Assembly: GCF_005508865.1 (NCBI RefSeq)
Contig: NZ_SCOM01000004.1
Location: 62,001 to 126,000, forward strand
From: Pseudomonas sp. F(2018)
Lineage (GTDB): Bacteria; Pseudomonadota; Gammaproteobacteria; Pseudomonadales; Pseudomonadaceae
DNA length: 64,000 nucleotides
Direction: 5' to 3'
A program made the translations under genes and the position numbers. The notes beneath the pieces were generated by a model. It had not been told where the DNA came from. It worked only from the letters and a program-made list of their open reading frames with translations, and searched no databases. This document shows positions 53,466-63,001 of this stretch, piece by piece (position 1 is the stretch's first letter; each line of letters starts with the position of its first letter).

Positions 53466-54536
53466 ATGCTGGACTGGAAGAATCGCGCAGGCGAGCTGCG
53501 TGGCAACGTCGATGACAAGGCCGATGGCGTGCGCAGCTACGCCGCCGGTGGCTGGCTGGGCAAGACTGTCGGCACCTTGCTGGGCCTTTATCTGCTGGGC
53601 GCCATGCTGGTGGGCTGGTACTGGAGCCAGGAACCGGAGCTGTTCCCGGTGCAGCAGCACGCCCAGGCGGCGGCCGAGCAGGCCCAGCGCAAGCTGGTCA
53701 GCGGCTACACTACGGTGGAGACCCTCAAGCAGGTGTCCGAGACCCTGCTGAGCAAGCCCGGCGGCTACCTGTCCAACGACATCGCCCCGCCCGGCCTGTG
53801 GCTGGACAACATGCCGGCCTGGGAATACGGCGTGCTGGTACAGGTGCGCGACCTGTCGCGGGCCATGCGCAAGGACTTCGCCCGCTCCCAGTCGCAGTCT
53901 ACCGAGGACCCGAACCTGGCCAAGGCCGAGCCGCGCTTCAATTTCGACAACAAGAGCTGGGCGCTGCCGGCCTCCGAGGCCGAGTACACCGAGGGCATCA
54001 GGTCGCTGGATCGCTATCTGGCGGCCCTGGCCGATCCGAGCCAGCCCAGGGCGCAGTTCTATGCCCGCGCCGACAACCTCAACAACTGGCTGGGCGATGT
54101 CGCCACTCGCCTGGGCTCGCTGTCCCAGCGCCTGTCGGCCAGCGTCGGCCGGGTGCGCCTGAATACCGATGTGGCGCCCAACCAGCCGATCCCCGAGGGG
54201 CAGATCGTGCCGGTGCGCGAGGAAGAGGTGAAGACGCCCTGGCTGCAGATCGACAACGTGTTCTACGAGGCCCGTGGCCAGGCCTGGGCGCTGTCGCACA
54301 TGCTGCGTGCCATCGAGGTGGACTTCGGCGACGTGCTGGCGAAGAAGAACGCCACCGTCAGCGTGCGGCAGATCATCCGCGAGCTGGAGGCCGCCCAGGA
54401 GCCGCTGTGGAGCCCGATGATCCTCAACGGCAGCGGCTACGGCGTGCTGGCCAACCACTCGCTGGTGATGGCCAACTACATCTCCCGTGCCAACGCCGCG
54501 ATCATCGACTTGCGGACCCTGCTGAGCCAGGGCTGA
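53466..54536 (+). CDS. DUF2333 family membrane-anchored protein
   Basis: The 356-residue protein has one N-terminal membrane helix (about residues 36-52, TVGTLLGLYLLGAMLVGWYW) and a large soluble domain, presumably periplasmic, matching DUF2333 (PA4842-like). Function is unknown. Its stop overlaps the next start by one base (TGATG), coupling it to the NUDIX gene. Confidence 0.85.
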   Translation: MLDWKNRAGELRGNVDDKADGVRSYAAGGWLGKTVGTLLGLYLLGAMLVGWYWSQEPELFPVQQHAQAAAEQAQRKLVSGYTTVETLKQVSETLLSKPGGYLSNDIAPPGLWLDNMPAWEYGVLVQVRDLSRAMRKDFARSQSQSTEDPNLAKAEPRFNFDNKSWALPASEAEYTEGIRSLDRYLAALADPSQPRAQFYARADNLNNWLGDVATRLGSLSQRLSASVGRVRLNTDVAPNQPIPEGQIVPVREEEVKTPWLQIDNVFYEARGQAWALSHMLRAIEVDFGDVLAKKNATVSVRQIIRELEAAQEPLWSPMILNGSGYGVLANHSLVMANYISRANAAIIDLRTLLSQG

Positions 54537-55068
54537 TGGCCAGTGCCGAACGCGAGGCGGCCCATCGCGCCGCCTCCGACGCCGAGCGGGTCGCCTGGGT
54601 CGACGAGCAGGACCGACTGCTCGGCGGCCTGCCCCGCGCCGAGCTGCGCGAGCGTGGTCTGATCGGCCGCGGCACCTTCATCCTGCTGTTCAACTCTCGT
54701 GGCGAGCTGTGCGTGCACCGGCGCACCCTGAGCAAGGCCATCTATCCCGGCTACTGGGACGTGGCGGCCGGCGGCATGGTCGGCGAGGACGAGAGCTATG
54801 CCGAGTCCGCCGCCCGCGAGCTGGCCGAGGAGCTGGGCATCGCCGGCGTGGCGCTGCGCGAGCATGGGCGCTTCTACTTCGCCGAGCCGGGCAACCGCTT
54901 GTGGGCGCGGTGTTCTCCGCCGTGTCCGACGCGCCGTTGGTGCTGCAGTCGGAGGAGGTGCTGGAGGCGCACTTCATCGCGCCGAGCCAGGCCCTGAGCG
55001 ATGCGCTGGAAAAGCCCTACTGCCCGGATTCGCTACAGGCGCTGCGGCTGTACCTGGCCAATCCATGA
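54536..55068 (+). pseudogene. NUDIX hydrolase with an apparent single-base frameshift
   Basis: The first frame encodes MASAEREAAHRAAS through a complete Nudix box (GX5EX7REUXEEXGU, from GMVGEDE to RELAEELGI) to FAEPGNRLW. At about 54903-54905 the reading frame breaks. One extra G in the GGG run would restore RLWGAVFSAVSDAPLVLQSEE and continue to a natural stop at 55068. Such proteins cleave nucleoside diphosphate derivatives. As read, the product ends in an unrelated tail at 54997. Either a real inactivating deletion or a homopolymer sequencing error would produce this. The catalytic helix is upstream of the break. Confidence 0.8.
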
Positions 55069-55460
55069 CGCAGCGTAGGGTGGCCTCGCCGCGCAGCGGC
55101 AGCCCACCTTCGGTTGGTGTACTGCCTTCGGCGAGTACACCCTACGTTGTACCTGACCTGATTCTCAGGCGTCGCTTGCCAAATGCCGGGTTGTGGCTTG
55201 CGCGATGAACCCTGCTGCAACCCGCGCCGGGCGCGGATTTGTGCAGTATTTCCGTGCGTGGCGTGCGCTATGCCGCACGAGGTCGCCAATCCGTCGATCA
55301 ATGGCGCAATTTCGCACTTAGCACGCAGGGCTTTTGCCCTTACACTGCGCCACCTTCAAAGCCAGGCGCCATGCCTGGTTGCGCTGCCCCTGCCTGAGTG
55401 GGGCCCCGCGGCTGACCTCGTTCAGCCAGTCGCTATCCTGACCCCTACGAGGAAAAGCCG
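55069..55460. other. Gene-free stretch with a dispersed repeat
   Basis: This 392-base region separates the NUDIX gene from the SUI1 gene. It begins with the 35-base dispersed repeat and its inverted end (55074-55146). The remainder (55150-55440) shows no open frame I would support, and should carry the SUI1 promoter. No RNA gene is recognised. Confidence 0.6.
55074..55146. repeat. 35-bp dispersed repeat, copy 2, within a larger palindrome
   Basis: Bases 55074-55108 are identical to 37866-37900. The copy extends into an element whose ends CGTAGGGTG (55074-55082) and CACCCTACG (55138-55146) are perfect inverted repeats, with an internal TGTACT...AGTACA pairing. It looks like a complete mobile or REP-type unit of about 73 bp. 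Confidence 0.7.
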
Positions 55461-55832
55461 GTGGTCAAGAAAGCTTCGTCGTTCTCCGCCCTGAGCGGTC
55501 TCGTCTATTCCACCGATGGCGGTCGGCATTGCCCCGACTGCGGCCAGCCGGTGGATGCCTGCATCTGCAAGAAGAGCGTCATCCCCGAAGGCGATGGCAT
55601 CGCCCGCGTGCGCCGCGAGACCAAGGGTCGCGGCGGCAAGACCGTGACCACGGTGACCGGCGTGCCGCTGGCCGAGGCCGAGCTCAAGGAGCTGGCCAGC
55701 GCGCTGAAGAAGCGTTGCGGTTGCGGCGGCGGGCTGAAGGACGGCGTCATCGAAATCCAGGGCGACATGGTCGAGCTGCTGCTCGAAGAGCTGACCAAGC
55801 GCGGATTCAAGGCCAAGAAGTCCGGCGGCTGA
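55461..55832 (+). CDS. yciH: SUI1/YciH-family translation factor-like protein
   Basis: The 123-residue product is the bacterial homologue of eIF1 (SUI1). It has an N-terminal region with a C-x2-C...C-x-C cluster ([13 protein letters not shown]) and the SUI1 core [17 protein letters not shown] and [16 protein letters not shown]. YciH has been linked to initiation fidelity and stress-time translation control in E. coli. The start is GTG at 55461, with GAGG eight bases upstream. Confidence 0.92.
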   Translation: MVKKASSFSALSGLVYSTDGGRHCPDCGQPVDACICKKSVIPEGDGIARVRRETKGRGGKTVTTVTGVPLAEAELKELASALKKRCGCGGGLKDGVIEIQGDMVELLLEELTKRGFKAKKSGG

Positions 55833-55951
55833 CGCGCCACTTCCTAAACTTCCAGGTAGGAGGGGCAGTCCACTCTCCTGCAATCGTCACATCCATACTC
55901 TTATATCTGCTGCCGGGCGGCAGCTCTTTATCTGCCTCACAGGAGACCTCG

Positions 55952-57865
<1,914 letters not shown>

Positions 57866-57884
57866 GGGCTGTTCGCAGAGGCGC

Positions 57885-57921
57885 CCCCCTCTCCCTCCGG
57901 GAGAGGGCCGGGGTGAGGGTC
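57885..57921. repeat. GGGAGAGGG-type palindromic repeat after speA
   Basis: CCCTCTCCC-TCC-GGGAGAGGG is a 9-bp-arm hairpin followed by CCGGGGTGAGGGT. It is the same family as the cluster in the urtA-urtB spacer at 28286-28408. Confidence 0.65.
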
Positions 57922-57962
57922 ACGCAAGCAGTGCGCGGCCGCTTCCCTAACTGCTCCAAGCA

Positions 57963-57991
57963 AAAAAAGCCCGGCAATCGCCGGGCTTTTT
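57963..57991 (+). terminator. Terminator after speA
   Basis: AGCCCGGC-AATC-GCCGGGCT forms a perfect 8-bp stem flanked by an A-run and TTTTT, so it can act in both directions. Confidence 0.9.
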
Positions 57992-58002
57992 CATGGGCGC
58001 TC

Positions 58003-58052
58003 GTAGCCCGGATGCAATCCGGGAAGACCTCCCCGGATTGCATCCGGGCTAC
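58003..58052. repeat. Paired palindromic repeat (GTAGCCCGG family) after speA
   Basis: Two 21-base arms (58003-58023 and 58032-58052) are perfect inverted copies around 8 bases. The arms start GTAGCCCGGATGCAATCC and share the sequence of the purH-purD element. It is immediately adjacent to the DUF2214 stop. Confidence 0.88.
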
Positions 58053-58059
58053 CTGCGAC

Positions 58060-58515
58060 TTAGCTGAAGTAACCCACGCCGCGCGCCATCAGGCTGGCCA
58101 GGAAGGGCAGGCAGACCAGGATCAGCAGCTCCAGGCGGATCACCATGATGGTGCGTTTGGCCTGGGCCGGCGTGATGGTCGGCGCCTTGCCGGCCAGCAG
58201 GTCGTTGCGCCAGTTGAAGAAGGTCAGGGTCGGCAGGATCGACAGCAGGCCGACCAGGATGAACAGGCTGACCTTGGCGTGGAACACCCAGTTGTGCAGG
58301 TAGTAGTCCAGGCCCTTGCCGAACCAGATCACCCGCGCTAGCCCGGTGAGCAGGACCAGGCCGGCGCTGGCGCCGTAGATCATGTCGATGCGCAGCAGGC
58401 GCCGCGCCGTGACCACATCCAGATCGGGTTTGAACAGCACGTGCTCGCAGGTGAGCAGGGCGAACAGCACGAAGATCGACAGGTAGTGCAGGCTGGCGGC
58501 AATGGCGTCGGCCAT
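58060..58515 (-). CDS. DUF2214 family integral membrane protein
   Basis: The 151-residue protein has four predicted helices and DUF2214 features, including an HVLFKPDLDVVTARRLLRIDMIYG segment and WFGKGLDYYLHNWVFHAK. Function is unknown; conserved histidines (H24, H74, H79) could bind haem or a metal, which is speculation. It starts 9 bases after the GGDEF gene and is the last of a three-gene run. Confidence 0.82.
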   Translation of the reverse strand: MADAIAASLHYLSIFVLFALLTCEHVLFKPDLDVVTARRLLRIDMIYGASAGLVLLTGLARVIWFGKGLDYYLHNWVFHAKVSLFILVGLLSILPTLTFFNWRNDLLAGKAPTITPAQAKRTIMVIRLELLILVCLPFLASLMARGVGYFS

Positions 58516-58524
58516 GGGAACTCC

Positions 58525-59562
58525 TCAGGTGGCGGGTTCGGCGTGGACCGTTCTGTTGCGGCCCTGTTTCTTGGCAAGGTACAGGGCCTGGTCGGCGCGT
58601 TCCAGCAGGTCGCCCTGGTTTTCCCCCGATAGCAGCAGCGCGGTGCCCAGGCTGATGGTGACCGGCAGCGGCTTGGAGGCGACCGTCATCGGCGTGTCGC
58701 CGATCGCCTTGCGCATGCGCTCGGCGATATGGCTCAGCTCGCCGGCGTCGTGCACCGAGACCAGGGCGATGAACTCCTCGCCGCCCAGGCGCACCAGCAG
58801 GTCGTCCGGGCGTAGCGCCGCGCCCATGCGCCGTGAGCTCTCCCACAGCACCTGGTCGCCGCCGGCATGGCCGAACTGGTCGTTGACCTGCTTGAAGTGG
58901 TCTAGATCGCCGTAGATCAGGCCCAGGCGCAGGCCGGCGCTGGCGGCGCTGGCCAGTTCGCGGGAGAAGAACTGGTTGAGGGCGGCGCGGTTCCACAGCT
59001 GGGTCAGCGGGTCGATCAGCGCCTTGCGCTGTTCGCGGTCCACGGCCTCGCGCAGTTTGTGCGCCTGCAGGCTGACGCTGCGCAGCTGCAGATAGCCTTC
59101 CACCAGGGTGGCCAGGTCGCGCAGGCGCACACGCTCCTGCTGGTTCAGGCCGCGCGGCTGCGGGTGCAGCATGCACAGGGTGCCGATAGGCTGGTTGTCG
59201 CCGCTGTACAGCGGCTGGCCGGCGTAGAAACGGATGAAGGGCGGCCCGGTGACTACCGGGTTGTCGGCGAAGCGCGGGTCGAGGTGGGCGTCTTCCACCA
59301 CCAGCGAGCTGCGCGTCGCCACGGCGTGGGCGCAGAAGGAGATGTCGCGCGGGGTCTCCGCCACGTCCAGGCCGATGCGTGCCTTGAACCACTGGCGGTC
59401 GCGGTCGATCAGGCTGATCAGCACCGTCTCCACCTCGAACAGCTCGCGGGTCAGGCGCACCAGGGTGTCCAGGTACAGCTCGGCCGGTGTATCGACCACA
59501 TTCAGATTGTCTAGCGCCTGTTGGCGCAGGTGTTCGTCGGCAGGGCAGGGGGCAGGCAACAT
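58525..59562 (-). CDS. GAF-GGDEF diguanylate cyclase
   Basis: The 345-residue cytoplasmic protein has an N-terminal GAF domain (about 20-165, with DISFCAHAV and PIGTLCMLHPQPR) and a C-terminal GGDEF domain with active site GGEEF. An I-site RPDD lies five residues before it, so it should make cyclic-di-GMP with product inhibition. The GAF type (ARCPCB-like, with AGQPLYSGDNQPIGTLC) often senses small molecules or light pigments, but the ligand is unknown. It lies 12 bases after the MATE gene. Confidence 0.9.
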   Translation of the reverse strand: MLPAPCPADEHLRQQALDNLNVVDTPAELYLDTLVRLTRELFEVETVLISLIDRDRQWFKARIGLDVAETPRDISFCAHAVATRSSLVVEDAHLDPRFADNPVVTGPPFIRFYAGQPLYSGDNQPIGTLCMLHPQPRGLNQQERVRLRDLATLVEGYLQLRSVSLQAHKLREAVDREQRKALIDPLTQLWNRAALNQFFSRELASAASAGLRLGLIYGDLDHFKQVNDQFGHAGGDQVLWESSRRMGAALRPDDLLVRLGGEEFIALVSVHDAGELSHIAERMRKAIGDTPMTVASKPLPVTISLGTALLLSGENQGDLLERADQALYLAKKQGRNRTVHAEPAT

Positions 59563-59574
59563 ATCCGTCTCCGC

Positions 59575-60921
59575 TCAGTAATTCGCGCCGAACCAGGCGT
59601 CTCGTCGGCGCAGCTGCCAGGCCTGGATGGCCAGAGTCAGACCGCGCATCAGCATGAAGCATAGAAAAGCCAGCCACAGTCCGTGGTTGCCCAGGCCCTG
59701 CAGCAGCCAGCCGAGCAGCAGGCCGAGGACCACGCTGAGCAGCATCGCATTGCGCATCTCGCGGGCTCTGGTGGCGCCGATGAACAGGCCGTCGAGCAGG
59801 TAGCTCCACACGGCGATCAGCGGCAGCAGCGCCAGGTACGGCAGATAAGGGTAGGCGGCGCCGCGCACTTCGGCGATGTCGCTCTGCAGGTCGATGAACA
59901 GTCGCCCGCCGAGCAGGAACAGCCCGGCGAACAGCAGGCTGCCGAACAGCGACCAGCCCCCGGCCACCACCAGTGAGCGGCGCAGGGTGAGGCGATCATT
60001 GGCGCCGATGGCATGTCCGCACAAGGCCTCCACCGCATGGGCCAGGCCATCCAGGGCGAAGGCGGCGACCAGCAGGCCGTTGAGCAGCAGGGCATTGGCC
60101 GCCACCGTGGCATCGCCCAGGCGGGTGCCCTGCACGGTGATGAGGAAGAACACCAGGTGCAGGGCCAGGGTGCGGATCAGGATGTCGCGGTTCACCGCCA
60201 GCAGCGCCTGCCAGCCGCGCCACTGGCGCAGGGCATCCAGCGAGATCCGCCCCGGATGGCGGCCGAGGGTGTGCCAGGCCAATGCCAGGCCGAGCAGGGC
60301 GCCGCACCACTCGGCGACCACCGAGGCCCGCGCCGAGCCGAGCACGCTCCAGTCCAGGCCGAGGACGAACCACAGGTTGAGCGCGACGTTGAGCAGGTTG
60401 GTGGTCAGCATCACCGCCAGCGCGCCGCGGGCGTTCTGCGTGCCGAGCAGCCAGCCGACCAGGGCGGCGCAGGCCAGGGTCGCCGGCAGGCCGAACAGGC
60501 GGGCGTGGAAGAAGTCGCGGGTCAGCGCATCCAGCTCGGCCGAGGGGCGCATCAGCTGCAGCGCCAGGTCACTCAGCGGCATCGCCAGCAGGCCGATCAG
60601 CAGGGCGATGGCCGCCGCCAGCACTAAACTCTGCAGCAGCACCAGGCGCAGCGCGCCGCCATCGCCACGGCCGACCGCCTGGGCGGCGAAACCGGTGGCG
60701 CTCATGCGCAGGATGCCGAACACGCCGACCAGCATGGCGTACAGGCTGCCACCCACCACCACCGCGCCGAGCTGCTGAGTGTGCGGCAGGTGGCCGATCA
60801 CCGCCGCATCCACCAGAGCCACCAGCGGCACCGAGAGATTGGACAGGATCATCGGCGAGGCCAGCGCCCACACCCGGTGGTGGGTCGGTGCGTGACGCCA
60901 GGCGTCGAGCAGTGCGGACAT
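59575..60921 (-). CDS. MATE-family efflux transporter (DinF-like)
   Basis: The 448-residue protein has twelve predicted helices in two MatE repeats, with ALASPMILSNLSVPLVALVDAAVIGHL near the N-terminus and GDATVAANALLLNGLLVAAFALDGLAHAVEALCGHAIGA opening the second. DinF-type MATE proteins export drugs or other cations using H+ or Na+. The ATG at 60921 has GGGGA six bases upstream; the one at 60927 does not. It heads the MATE-GGDEF-DUF2214 operon. Confidence 0.9.
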   Translation of the reverse strand: MSALLDAWRHAPTHHRVWALASPMILSNLSVPLVALVDAAVIGHLPHTQQLGAVVVGGSLYAMLVGVFGILRMSATGFAAQAVGRGDGGALRLVLLQSLVLAAAIALLIGLLAMPLSDLALQLMRPSAELDALTRDFFHARLFGLPATLACAALVGWLLGTQNARGALAVMLTTNLLNVALNLWFVLGLDWSVLGSARASVVAEWCGALLGLALAWHTLGRHPGRISLDALRQWRGWQALLAVNRDILIRTLALHLVFFLITVQGTRLGDATVAANALLLNGLLVAAFALDGLAHAVEALCGHAIGANDRLTLRRSLVVAGGWSLFGSLLFAGLFLLGGRLFIDLQSDIAEVRGAAYPYLPYLALLPLIAVWSYLLDGLFIGATRAREMRNAMLLSVVLGLLLGWLLQGLGNHGLWLAFLCFMLMRGLTLAIQAWQLRRRDAWFGANY

Positions 60922-61082
60922 GGGCATCCCCGGAAAAAGGCCGAATTATAGGCGTGCCGGCATAGCGCCATAGCGACTATGCGTGGGCCTCGATAGCAGC
61001 AAGCGTTGCATGCGCTGCCACGGGTGCCGGCAGCGGCACGGCTAGACTGATACTACCGGTGCCACAGCAGTCGAGGTGGATC

Positions 61083-61547
61083 ATGCACATGGCCGAAACC
61101 CTGGCCCGCAGCCTGAAGCGGGCCGACTGTCATTTCGATCTGGTCGAGCACGAGCACTCCGCGACCAGCCTGGAGTCGGCGCGCAAGGCCGGCATTCCCG
61201 CCACACGCATGGCCAAGCCGGTGATCCTCGACGACCGTCGCGGCCACTACCTGATGGCCGTGCTGCCGGCCAACCGCCAGCTCGACCTGGGCAAGGTGCG
61301 AAGCGGTCCCTGGCGCTGGCAGCTGACCAGCGAGCAGAGCCTCGGCGGCCTGTTCAAGGACTGCGAGCGTGGCGCCATTCCCGCCCTGGGCGAGGCCTAC
61401 GGCATGGGCATGCTGATCGACCCGCTGCTGGCCCGCCAGGCCGATATCTACCTGGAAGCCGGCGACCACCAGAACCTGGTGCGCCTGCCGATCGAGGAGT
61501 TCTTCCGCTTGGCGCCCAATGCCCGGCTGTGCGAGCTGAGCCTGTAG
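61083..61547 (+). CDS. YbaK/aminoacyl-tRNA deacylase-like protein
   Basis: The 154-residue product has the YbaK/ProX fold: VEHEHSATSLESARKAGIP, ATRMAKPVILDDRRGHYLMAVLPANRQLDL and ERGAIPALGEAYGMGMLIDPLL. Family members remove mischarged amino acids from tRNA. The conserved lysine of AKPV is the likely key residue. This subgroup's substrate is not known. GAGGTGG lies a few bases before the ATG at 61083, favouring it over the ATG two codons later. It is divergent from the MATE gene. Confidence 0.86.
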   Translation: MHMAETLARSLKRADCHFDLVEHEHSATSLESARKAGIPATRMAKPVILDDRRGHYLMAVLPANRQLDLGKVRSGPWRWQLTSEQSLGGLFKDCERGAIPALGEAYGMGMLIDPLLARQADIYLEAGDHQNLVRLPIEEFFRLAPNARLCELSL

Positions 61548-61550
61548 ACG

Positions 61551-62453
61551 CTAGTCGACTGCGCGCCCGGCCTGTCGGTAGCGACCCGGCGCATCGCCAT
61601 GGCATTGCCTGAAGGCGCGGCTGAACGCCGCCGGCGACTCGTAGCCGACTTCCAGGGCCACCGCGTTCAGGCTCAGCGTCGAGGTGCGCAGCAGCAGGCG
61701 GGCCTTCTCCATACGCAGACGTGTCAGCATGGCCCCCGGCGAGGTACCGGCCAGGGCCGCGAAGTTGCGGGCGAAGGTGGCCCGTGACTGGTTGGCCAGC
61801 GCGGCCAGCTCGCTCACGCTCCACGGCCGCGCGGGATCGTCGAGCATCGCCTGCCAGGCCCTGGCCAGGCGCCGATCGGTCAGCAGCGCCAGCGCGCCGC
61901 TCAGCACCGGCTGCTGCTCCAGATGGGTTCGCAGGATCAGGGTGAAGAGGGCGCCAGACAGGTGGTCGATCAGGCTGCGCGCACCCTGCCGGGCGGACTC
62001 GGCCTCCTGGCGCAGCAGCTCCACCAGGGCGGCAAGGCTAGAGTTCGCCTGTATCGGCAGCAGGAGTACTTCGGGCAGGGCGTCGAACAGCGCCGACCCG
62101 GGTGCGTGGTGGAAGTGCCCGCAGAACATGTCCAGGCCATTCGTACCGCGGCCGATCCGCACCCTTGGCAGGGCGCCGAAACGATCCTGTTGCGGCCTGC
62201 CGGGCGTTCCCTCGCCGTGGCTGAGAATATGCGACGCGCCATGCGGCAACAGCAGCAGCTGTCCCTCGCGCAGCGGCAGATGGCGGCCATCGGACAGCGA
62301 CAGCCGACACTCGCCGCTCAGGACGATGTGGTAGGCGGCCTCGCTCGCCGGCAGCTGCGGGTGGTCCAGATGCCAGCTGCCATGCAACTGACAGCGCAGG
62401 TCCAAGGTGCCCTGTACTGCAGCCAGGGCTATCAGGCGATCCAGAGGAGTCAT
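61551..62453 (-). CDS. AraC-family regulator with cupin domain
   Basis: The 300-residue protein has an N-terminal cupin (AraC_binding_2/Cupin_6 type, about residues 10-175, with HIVLSGECRLSL and HLPLREGQLLLLPHG) and a C-terminal double HTH (about 200-295, with WSVSELAALANQSRATFARNFAAL and LNAVALEVGYESPAAFSRAFRQ). It is divergent from the AhpD-like gene and probably controls it. The ATG at 62453 (MTPLDRLIALAAV) is chosen over a longer upstream frame with no ribosome-binding site. Confidence 0.87.
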   Translation of the reverse strand: MTPLDRLIALAAVQGTLDLRCQLHGSWHLDHPQLPASEAAYHIVLSGECRLSLSDGRHLPLREGQLLLLPHGASHILSHGEGTPGRPQQDRFGALPRVRIGRGTNGLDMFCGHFHHAPGSALFDALPEVLLLPIQANSSLAALVELLRQEAESARQGARSLIDHLSGALFTLILRTHLEQQPVLSGALALLTDRRLARAWQAMLDDPARPWSVSELAALANQSRATFARNFAALAGTSPGAMLTRLRMEKARLLLRTSTLSLNAVALEVGYESPAAFSRAFRQCHGDAPGRYRQAGRAVD

Positions 62454-62559
62454 TGAGCGTCCGGAGCAAAGAGTCGAGCGTAGCGGACATACCCGGCGCG
62501 CGGAAAGCCGGGAGACTGCAGGTGTCGGCCGCTGTGGCCCCTCACTCAGGAGAAACACC

Positions 62560-62901
62560 ATGCTGTTCAACTGGTCCGAACATGTCCCCGCCGTGAAGAA
62601 AGCCTTCGGCGCCCTGGGCAAGTCCCACCCGAAAATGCTCAGCGCCTACCAGGCGCTGGAGGCGGCAGCCAGCGCCGACGATGCGCTGGACGCCAAGACC
62701 CGGGAGCTGATCTCGCTGGCCGTGGCCATCACCACCCGCTGCGATGGTTGCATCGGCGTGCATGCCGAGGCGGCGCGCCGTGCCGGGGCCAACGAGGCCG
62801 AGGTGGCACAGGCCCTGGCCACGGCTATCGCCCTCAACAGCGGGGCTGCCTATGTCTACTCGCTGCGCGCACTGGAGGCGTTCGCCAGTACGGCCAGGTG
62901 A
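62560..62901 (+). CDS. AhpD-like carboxymuconolactone decarboxylase-family protein
   Basis: The 113-residue protein has the AhpD-type catalytic pair C-x2-C in TTRCDGCIGVHAEAARRAGA, with a histidine three residues later, and the conserved glutamate in KTRELISLAVAI. These proteins act as thiol peroxidases or reductases. AGGAG lies just before the ATG. Divergent pairing with a cupin AraC regulator suggests induction by an electrophile or oxidant. Confidence 0.88.
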   Translation: MLFNWSEHVPAVKKAFGALGKSHPKMLSAYQALEAAASADDALDAKTRELISLAVAITTRCDGCIGVHAEAARRAGANEAEVAQALATAIALNSGAAYVYSLRALEAFASTAR

Positions 62902-63001
62902 GGCCGGTCGGCCACGTAGATCGTGGCCTGGTCGCTCGAATGGCGGGGGACGCTGAACTATAGTGCTGAGCTTCTCCCGCCACTCTTCCGAGAGTTCCGC
63001 C

